Positions 60,001-64,000 of a stretch of 64,000 nucleotides of DNA are shown piece after piece (positions within the stretch are counted from its first letter, which is position 1; the number at the start of each line of letters is the position of its first letter). The translations under genes were made by a program, and so were the position numbers. The notes beneath the pieces were generated by a model. The model ran no database searches and was not told the DNA's origin. It saw nothing but the letters and a program-made list of their open reading frames with translations. The stretch comes from Phycisphaeraceae bacterium (GTDB lineage: Bacteria; Planctomycetota; Phycisphaerae; Phycisphaerales; UBA1924), in the NCBI GenBank assembly GCA_019636625.1, contig JAHBXE010000003.1, positions 62,001 through 126,000 of the forward strand. Reading direction: 5' to 3'.

Positions 60001-60677
60001 TCGATCGCCTCTTCGCCGCCTTCCAGCAGGCCGACTCCTCCACCACGCGCCGCTTCGGCGGATCCGGCCTCGGCCTCCGGATCTCCAGGTCCCTCGCCAA
60101 CCTCCTCGGGGGCGATATATCCGTCAGCTCCCAGCCCGGCCGCGGCAGCACGTTCACCGTCACCATCGCCGCCGCCCCCATCTCCGTGCCGTCCACATCA
60201 CTCCCCGCCGCCCCGCGCACCGACCACTCGATCTCCGCCGAGCCGCCCGCCGATCACGCCCCGCTCAAGGGCCGCCGGATCCTCCTCGCCGAGGACGGTC
60301 CCGACAACCAGCGCCTCATCGCCTTCCACCTCCGCAAGGCGGGCGCCACGGTCATTCCGTGCGACAACGGGCTCGCCGCGCTCAAGGCCCTCACCGCCGA
60401 CGGCTCCCACGCCGGCCCGCTCGCCCCGCCCGCCTTCGACCTCATCCTCACCGACATCCAGATGCCCGAAATGGACGGCTACACCTTCGCCCGCACGCTC
60501 CGCGACCGCGGCTGGACCCGCCCCATCATCGCCCTCACCGCCCACGCCATGGCCGGCGACGCCGACAAGTGCCTCAGCGCCGGCTGCAACGCCTACCTCA
60601 GCAAGCCCATCGACCGCGTCAGCCTCGTGGAACGCTGCCGCGAGTTCCTCGATCAACCCGTGACGCACGCGGCCTGA
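57054..60677 (+). CDS. Hybrid sensor histidine kinase (CHASE-PAS-PAS-PAS-HisKA-HATPase-REC)
   Basis: This 1207-residue protein begins with a TTG at 57054 as the longest frame. It has two membrane helices near residues 15-60 and one at 85-105, then a CHASE-type extracytoplasmic domain to ~380, and a helix near 385-405. Three PAS domains follow (about 415-545, 550-670, 680-795). The HisKA box is SEFLANMSHEIRTPMTAILG (His at ~826), and the ATPase has NLVGNAIKFTE and a GGSGLGLRISRSLANL G-box. The REC domain (about 1075-1195) has Asp in LILTDIQMPEMDG and Lys in YLSKPIDR. No adjacent regulator is present. The REC-only protein at 36158 is a possible, unproven partner. Confidence 0.88.
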   Translation: MRSPLSSIRPISRFALESAAGVSAVVIVATVTVWHRASMADLWTRLLLVGGLTVLVGGPFLFWRFHSAGGRAPSRGSAGAFRRLSSVAGATFAIGTAISLSLAAHEHRRLNREADERFNLVASRTSHLFAERMRQPAALIGAKGLYHASARVEPAEFRTIINGYSEIGHLFPGTPFIGVLDVVTPGWVDAHQRAMHALGDASYAPRPDPAAPLHLLVRHAEPSEMAGPLVGADLSCFPGLLADLDACLENGESRLTASGRLTPSDPRTYHLWILPVYRQGRATGTPEERRAALDLVLFAPVCMETLGRQLISELEGLADLEIFEGPSRTLDHLRFDADGHLASHVGPVTPAAYEERSQGRFTQVLIGGRLWSLAITSTPTFESTLERAVPAAIAICGSALSLLLAGLLWSMGSARDRAEELLRESRGLRDAIQHRTIYSEADARGRITAVNDLFCAISGYSREELIGQDHRIVNSGHHPKSFWVDAWKTIASGQTWRGEVCNRAKDGSLFWVDTVIAPFMDANGRIDRYISLRFDITQTKQIQSAIAASEARFRTLVESANAIVWEFDCKANRFTYVSPQAARLGYPIEDWFRPNFWQDTLHEDDRDRAIDYCFRETLAGRAHRFQYRMRRADGSIVHIDDVVTVEMTQGKPSIMRGILVDVSEQIAQRQILREQAERLDLTVRSARIGTWDWEIDSGRVTFNDVAQTMHGYKPGEWEPNVGAWGRLIHPDDLPEAWRRLNEHLEGRTEEYRFEHRLLRKDGTWAWILDAGRVTERDADGRARRAMGVHVDITSVKAAADALAEATALAESANRAKSEFLANMSHEIRTPMTAILGYADLLSDCSEEERETYIDTIKRNSDHLLSIINDILDVSKIEAGKMTVESVPVDPALVLGDIASLMAVKARARGISFSLEHDTPLPPTIRTDPVRLRQILLNLVGNAIKFTEIGGITVRAAFEPDAPAGPRLRLTISDTGIGMTREQVDRLFAAFQQADSSTTRRFGGSGLGLRISRSLANLLGGDISVSSQPGRGSTFTVTIAAAPISVPSTSLPAAPRTDHSISAEPPADHAPLKGRRILLAEDGPDNQRLIAFHLRKAGATVIPCDNGLAALKALTADGSHAGPLAPPAFDLILTDIQMPEMDGYTFARTLRDRGWTRPIIALTAHAMAGDADKCLSAGCNAYLSKPIDRVSLVERCREFLDQPVTHAA

Positions 60678-60691
60678 TTCGCCGACCTGCG

Positions 60692-61132
60692 CTATCCCAC
60701 GACGAACAACAGCAGCAGCCCAATCACAGAGGCCGAGCCCAATCCCCACGACACCACCGCATTGACCACGGCCCACGCCCGGCGTTTCCGCTTGAGGCAG
60801 GAATACACCGCCGCCCAAATCGACACCTGAACCCATGCGACTACCACCATCGCCCCCGGAACCCACAACGCAATGACCCACAACGGATCGCTCGCCATCG
60901 CCACAATCGCAACCACCCACGCCACCGCCGCGGCCACACAAAACGCGACTCCGCCCAGGAAGTACCTCTCCGCTGGATACAACCTCGATACCGCATTGCC
61001 CACCGGCTTGCCGCACTCCGGACATGCCAAGCCATTCAGCCCCCGCAGGTCGTACCCACAGACCGCGCACACCGAAACGCGCCCCGATGAACGAGGCGCC
61101 TTCCCAGCCGTCACCCCGCGGTACTTGCCCAC
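60692..61132 (-). CDS. Membrane protein with N-terminal zinc ribbon (paralogue 1)
   Basis: This 146-residue protein has CAVCGYDLRGLNGLACPECG at about residues 22-41. Then two to three hydrophobic helices follow (AAAVAWVVAIVAMA; LWVIALWVPGAMVVVAWVQV; LGSASVIGLLLLFVVG). It is one of four similar genes in a row on the same strand. It lies 60 nt downstream of the next paralogue and may share its transcript. Function unknown. Confidence 0.75.
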   Translation of the reverse strand: MGKYRGVTAGKAPRSSGRVSVCAVCGYDLRGLNGLACPECGKPVGNAVSRLYPAERYFLGGVAFCVAAAVAWVVAIVAMASDPLWVIALWVPGAMVVVAWVQVSIWAAVYSCLKRKRRAWAVVNAVVSWGLGSASVIGLLLLFVVG

Positions 61133-61191
61133 GCGAATCCTCCGCCCAGTTCACCGCGCCGAGAGTACCACCCGAGCACATCACCACAGCC

Positions 61192-61671
61192 TCACACCAC
61201 CACCGACACCACCCCCACCAGGTGAAACACGGTCAGCACCCAGCACCACGCGGCCAGCGCTTGCTGCACCTTGTACGACCGGTGGCTCGACAACTCCCAC
61301 GCCGCCCCCCACGCCACCAGGCTCGCCCCCAGCACGAACAGCAGCACCCCGGACACCGACCGCGGCCCCCGACCCAGGTTGAACACCTCCGCCGTGAACC
61401 AGCTCCCCTTCAGAAACCCCACCACCGCCACCGCCAGCACCATCACCAGCCCGCCGTTCACCACCATCGTCCCGATCAAACCCGCCACATCAAACACCCC
61501 CACCCGCCAGGGCAGCGCGTTCCGCGGCGTATCCACATCAATCCAGTTCAGCCTCCGCCCGCACTCCGGGCACACCACGGTCGGCAACCCCTTCATCGCG
61601 TACCCGCACCCCGGGCACGCGATGTCGCGCTGCCGCATGACCGCCAACACCTTCGCCTCGTGCGCCCTCAC
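61192..61671 (-). CDS. Membrane protein with N-terminal zinc ribbon (paralogue 2)
   Basis: Starting with GTG at 61671, the 159-residue product has CPGCGYAMKGLPTVVCPECG at residues 19-38. Three or four hydrophobic helices follow (IGTMVVNGGLVMVLAVAVVG; VSGVLLFVLGASLVAWGAAW; AAWCWVLTVFHLVGVVSVV). It lies 10 nt after the stop of the next paralogue (61682-62143), so the genes form a tandem operon. Function unknown. Confidence 0.75.
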   Translation of the reverse strand: MRAHEAKVLAVMRQRDIACPGCGYAMKGLPTVVCPECGRRLNWIDVDTPRNALPWRVGVFDVAGLIGTMVVNGGLVMVLAVAVVGFLKGSWFTAEVFNLGRGPRSVSGVLLFVLGASLVAWGAAWELSSHRSYKVQQALAAWCWVLTVFHLVGVVSVVV

Positions 61672-61681
61672 CGCCGTGCCC

Positions 61682-62143
61682 TCATCGCGCCACCGCGAAA
61701 AACCACGCCGCGAACCCGAAACTCAGCCCGTAACACAGCATCACCAGCACAACCCGCGCGCCGAACGTCTCCTGCCGGATCCGCCGCCTCGACTTCAACC
61801 ACCCCACCAGCGCCCCCGCCGTCATCACAAACCCAACAATGAGCGGCAGCATGATCTCCAGGCCCGGCCCCGACCGGGGACGAGCCAGCATCATCCACCC
61901 GATCCACGCCATCAGCAGCCCGTTGAACCCCAGCCCGATCGCCAGCCCCCCCACCCCCGCCACAAACGCCCCCATCCGCGGCTCCATCAGCCCCACCGTC
62001 ACCTCCACCTCCGACCCGCACTCCGGACACTGCCCGGCTTGCAGCGCCCGCAGGTTGTACCCGCACAGCGGGCACGGCATGTCCCGCTCCGCGAGGAACG
62101 TTCTCAGGAACTCCAGCCGCGCCGCCCTGTCCGCTTCATCCAT
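61682..62143 (-). CDS. Membrane protein with N-terminal zinc ribbon (paralogue 3)
   Basis: This 153-residue protein starts MDEADRAARLEFLRTFLAER, then CPLCGYNLRALQAGQCPECG at residues 24-43, then four hydrophobic helices. The N-terminal FLAERDMPCP is shared with the next gene (FLAERDAPCP), which shows recent duplication. It is 10 nt downstream of that gene. Function unknown. Confidence 0.78.
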   Translation of the reverse strand: MDEADRAARLEFLRTFLAERDMPCPLCGYNLRALQAGQCPECGSEVEVTVGLMEPRMGAFVAGVGGLAIGLGFNGLLMAWIGWMMLARPRSGPGLEIMLPLIVGFVMTAGALVGWLKSRRRIRQETFGARVVLVMLCYGLSFGFAAWFFAVAR

Positions 62144-62153
62144 CGCATCCCCT

Positions 62154-62633
62154 TCAGAACACCGCCTGCCACACGATCATCCCCACAATCGCCCCCGGAC
62201 CCCAGCACCACGCCAGCACCGCCAGCCACACCTTCCTTCGCCGCGGCCAGTCCTTCATCCCCGCCAACCCCCCCATCGACCGCCCAAGATACACCACCAC
62301 CAGCCCCACCTGCACCACGGCAATCAACGCCAAAAGCCCCAACCGCCTCGCATCCACGACCGTCGCATCCCGCAGCAACACACCAAGCACCAGCAGCGCC
62401 AGCGGCCACCCAAGACTCAGGATCGATCCGATCAGCCCCGCCGTCGTAATCGGGTCCCGCGGCATCCTCCTTTCACGCCACTCCCGGTGCTCCTCTTCCT
62501 CCTTCAGCCGCTCCACCGAAAGCGCCAGCCCGCACTCCGGGCACTCCACCCCCGCCAACCCCCGCAGGTTGTACCCGCACCGCGGACAGGGCGCATCCCT
62601 CTCCGCCAGAAACTCTCGCAGCGCTTCACCCAT
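62154..62633 (-). CDS. Membrane protein with N-terminal zinc ribbon (paralogue 4)
   Basis: From the ATG at 62633 the product is 159 residues. It begins MGEALREFLAERDAPCPRCG, followed by the second pair in CPECG, and three to four hydrophobic helices. The frame stays open to an ATG at 62723, but the start at 62633 aligns with the N-terminus of paralogue 3 and is preferred. It is the first of the four tandem genes. A promoter would be in the 62634-62800 gap. Function unknown. Confidence 0.75.
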   Translation of the reverse strand: MGEALREFLAERDAPCPRCGYNLRGLAGVECPECGLALSVERLKEEEEHREWRERRMPRDPITTAGLIGSILSLGWPLALLVLGVLLRDATVVDARRLGLLALIAVVQVGLVVVYLGRSMGGLAGMKDWPRRRKVWLAVLAWCWGPGAIVGMIVWQAVF

Positions 62634-62801
62634 AGGCAAAGTGCCCTTCCGCACTATCCCCGCCCCTGAACTCGCTGCCATCGCTTCCATCGCCGCGTCG
62701 GCGGACTTCGCTTTCGAAGTCACGTGCGACGACTGAAGCCGTCACCGGCAAATGCGCCACGGTCCTAAACCCTCAAACTCGACCCCTTGCTCACGGCACT
62801 T

Positions 62802-62841
62802 CTGCGTCACTGCGTCACTACGTTTCTGCGTCTCTGCTTCA
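62802..62841. repeat. Octamer array (period 8) at the pyrB stop
   Basis: Five units in exact register: CTGCGTCA, CTGCGTCA, CTACGTTT, CTGCGTCT, CTGCTTCA. The last unit contains the pyrB stop codon (62839-62841, read as TGA on the minus strand). The unit is close to the octamer of the arrays at 44201-44256 and 52704-52784. Only one arm is seen here. Confidence 0.7.
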
Positions 62842-63882
62842 CACCGTCCCAACGCCGCAAACCCCCAGCGCCGCCATCCGCACCGCCACCCCGTTGGCCA
62901 CCTGCCTCAGCACCACGCTCCGCTCCCCGTCCGCCACCTCCCCATCAATCTCGATCCCCCGGTTCATCGGCCCCGGGTGCATCACCACCGACCCCTTCTT
63001 CATCCGCCCCGCCCGCTCCCTCGTCAACCCGTACAACTCGCGGTACTCGTGCACCGACACGATCCCGGACATCCGCGCCTTCGCCTCCGGCCCCTTCCCT
63101 TCCGCCACGCCACCCTTCCCCTCTTCCTGCCTCTCAAACTGAATCCGCAGCATCATCACCACATCCGCGGCACCAATCACCGAATCAAAGTCGTTCGTCA
63201 CCGCGCACCCCAGGCTCGCCAGCGAGGCCGGCGCCATCCCCGGCGGACCCGAGCACACCACCCTCGCCCCCAGCGCCCCCAGCGCCGCGATCCCGCTCCG
63301 CGCCACCCGCGAACTCACCACATCCCCCACGATCGCCACCGTCAGGCCCGACAGATCAAAGTCCTCCAGCCGCCCGTGCGCCTCCGCGATCGTGTACGCA
63401 TCCAGCAACCCCTGCGTCGGGTGCTCGTGCTTTCCATCCCCCGCGTTGAACACCGCGCACTTCACCGCCCCCGCGATCATCTCCGCCGCCCCGCTCTGCC
63501 GCGCCCGCACCACCAGCGCCGACACCCCCATCGCCTCCACCGTCCGCGCCGTATCAACCAGCGTCTCCCCCTTGTTCACCGACGATGTCCCCATCGGCAG
63601 ATCGATCACCTCCGCCGACATCCGCCGCGCCGCCAGCGCAAAGCTCGTCTTCGTCCGCGTCGAATCCTCAAAGAAGAGCGTGGCCACCGTCCTCCCCGCC
63701 AACTCCCCCGTCCGCGTCTCCGGCCGATTCGCCACCGGCGACAGCGCCCGGGCCTTCTCCAGGATCAACCGAATCTCCCCCGCCGACACCCCCTGCAACC
63801 CCAGCATCCCCCGCCGCGTCCACACCACCCCGCGACGAGACTTCCCCGACACGCTTGTCTCCGCCGGCACCGTTGGCTTCAT
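62839..63882 (-). CDS. pyrB: Aspartate carbamoyltransferase catalytic subunit
   Basis: From the ATG at 63882 the product is 347 residues. It shows the carbamoyl-phosphate site FFEDSTRTKTSFALAARR, the NAGDGKHEHPTQGLLDAYT segment, and VMHPGPMNRGIEID, the standard signatures of aspartate transcarbamoylase. It commits aspartate and carbamoyl phosphate to pyrimidine synthesis. A Gly/Lys/Glu-rich insertion (EEGKGGVAEGKGPEAKARMS) follows MLRIQFERQ, where other ATCases have only a short loop; it is encoded by a purine-rich run. The first 25 residues are a lineage-type extension. pyrC or other pyr genes are not in the window. Confidence 0.93.
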   Translation of the reverse strand: MKPTVPAETSVSGKSRRGVVWTRRGMLGLQGVSAGEIRLILEKARALSPVANRPETRTGELAGRTVATLFFEDSTRTKTSFALAARRMSAEVIDLPMGTSSVNKGETLVDTARTVEAMGVSALVVRARQSGAAEMIAGAVKCAVFNAGDGKHEHPTQGLLDAYTIAEAHGRLEDFDLSGLTVAIVGDVVSSRVARSGIAALGALGARVVCSGPPGMAPASLASLGCAVTNDFDSVIGAADVVMMLRIQFERQEEGKGGVAEGKGPEAKARMSGIVSVHEYRELYGLTRERAGRMKKGSVVMHPGPMNRGIEIDGEVADGERSVVLRQVANGVAVRMAALGVCGVGTV

Positions 63883-63896
63883 GGTCGTCACCCCTG

Positions 63897-63902
63897 ATTC
63901 TA
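63897..63902 (-). promoter_or_regulatory. Candidate -10 box of pyrB
   Basis: On the reverse strand TAGAAT (63902-63897) lies 14 nt before the pyr[11 protein letters not shown] between them may serve as ribosome-binding site. No clear -35 element is visible at the expected distance. Confidence 0.35.
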
Positions 63903-63943
63903 CGGACAACAACCACCCTGCCATGACCGTGCCGTGACCGTGC

Positions 63944-63975
63944 CATCGAAGTCCCGGCTTGGCGGGACTTCGATG
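63944..63975. other. Perfect hairpin near the right edge
   Basis: CATCGAAGTCCCG (63944-63956) and CGGGACTTCGATG (63963-63975) form a 13-bp stem with a 6-nt loop. There is no T-run on either strand. It could be a terminator-like or regulatory structure upstream of pyrB, or belong to a gene beyond the edge. Confidence 0.55.
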
Positions 63976-64000
63976 CCCGATACCCCTTGACTCCACCCCC

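Overview
The window is G+C-rich bacterial chromosome, and its gene content points to a planctomycete, most likely class Phycisphaerae. The indicators are: a secreted protein ending in a dockerin-like Gly/Cys-rich tail; an ECF sigma factor translationally coupled to a Hanks-type kinase with WD40 repeats; six membrane proteins with the same N-terminal CxxC...CPEC zinc ribbon; a prepilin-like protein with an N-terminal cleavage motif; and lipid A/O-antigen genes that imply a Gram-negative-type envelope. No rRNA or tRNA genes, CRISPR arrays or prophages were seen.

Layout. 1-4.1 kb: a partial zinc-ribbon protein, a small DUF883/holin-like membrane cluster, trpG with an overlapping partner, a palindromic repeat element and a DUF1444 protein. 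4.3-6.4 kb: acpP and fabF (fatty acid synthesis) and a lone fliN. 6.4-13.0 kb: a tightly coupled MacAB/TolC-type efflux operon that also encodes an exported alpha/beta hydrolase, read away from a divergent TetR regulator (13.1 kb). 13.9-19.2 kb: a VOC protein, a tandem SRPBCC protein, a methyltransferase with glyQS, and dps. 19.25-23.3 kb: leuS behind what looks like a leader-peptide attenuator, and interrupted in frame by a REP-associated tyrosine transposase with perfect terminal inverted repeats. 23.4-29.3 kb: two sigma-factor modules, one with an anti-sigma factor and one with the kinase-WD40 protein. 29.5-38.8 kb: a polyglycine-hydrolase/beta-lactamase-fold secreted protein, purB, a coiled-coil envelope protein, a lipid A acyltransferase, a response regulator and an O-antigen ligase/polymerase. 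38.9-46.0 kb: a large coiled-coil membrane protein, parts of an Fe(III)-type ABC importer, a GH30 glycosidase and an AsmA-like protein. 46.2-52.3 kb: comEC, a prepilin-like protein, a DCC thiol oxidoreductase, a TsaC-like/LMW-phosphatase fusion and rpiB. 52.3-64 kb: short-period tandem arrays, an FAD oxidase, an ORF6N-family remnant, spoVR, a hybrid histidine kinase, four consecutive zinc-ribbon proteins and pyrB.

Three signals stand out. First, leuS: a complete Y1/HUH (RAYT) domain is embedded in the reading frame of the single essential leucyl-tRNA synthetase, and related palindromes lie inside the O-antigen ligase gene. Second, upstream of leuS, an 18-codon leader peptide at a leaderless promoter is followed by mutually exclusive hairpins. 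Third, several gene borders carry exact 7- or 8-bp-period arrays, usually as inverted pairs around a short centre, which form an undescribed-looking repeat family. Several genes also share the promoter layout -10 element, 6-7 nt, then start codon, suggesting that leaderless mRNAs are common here.
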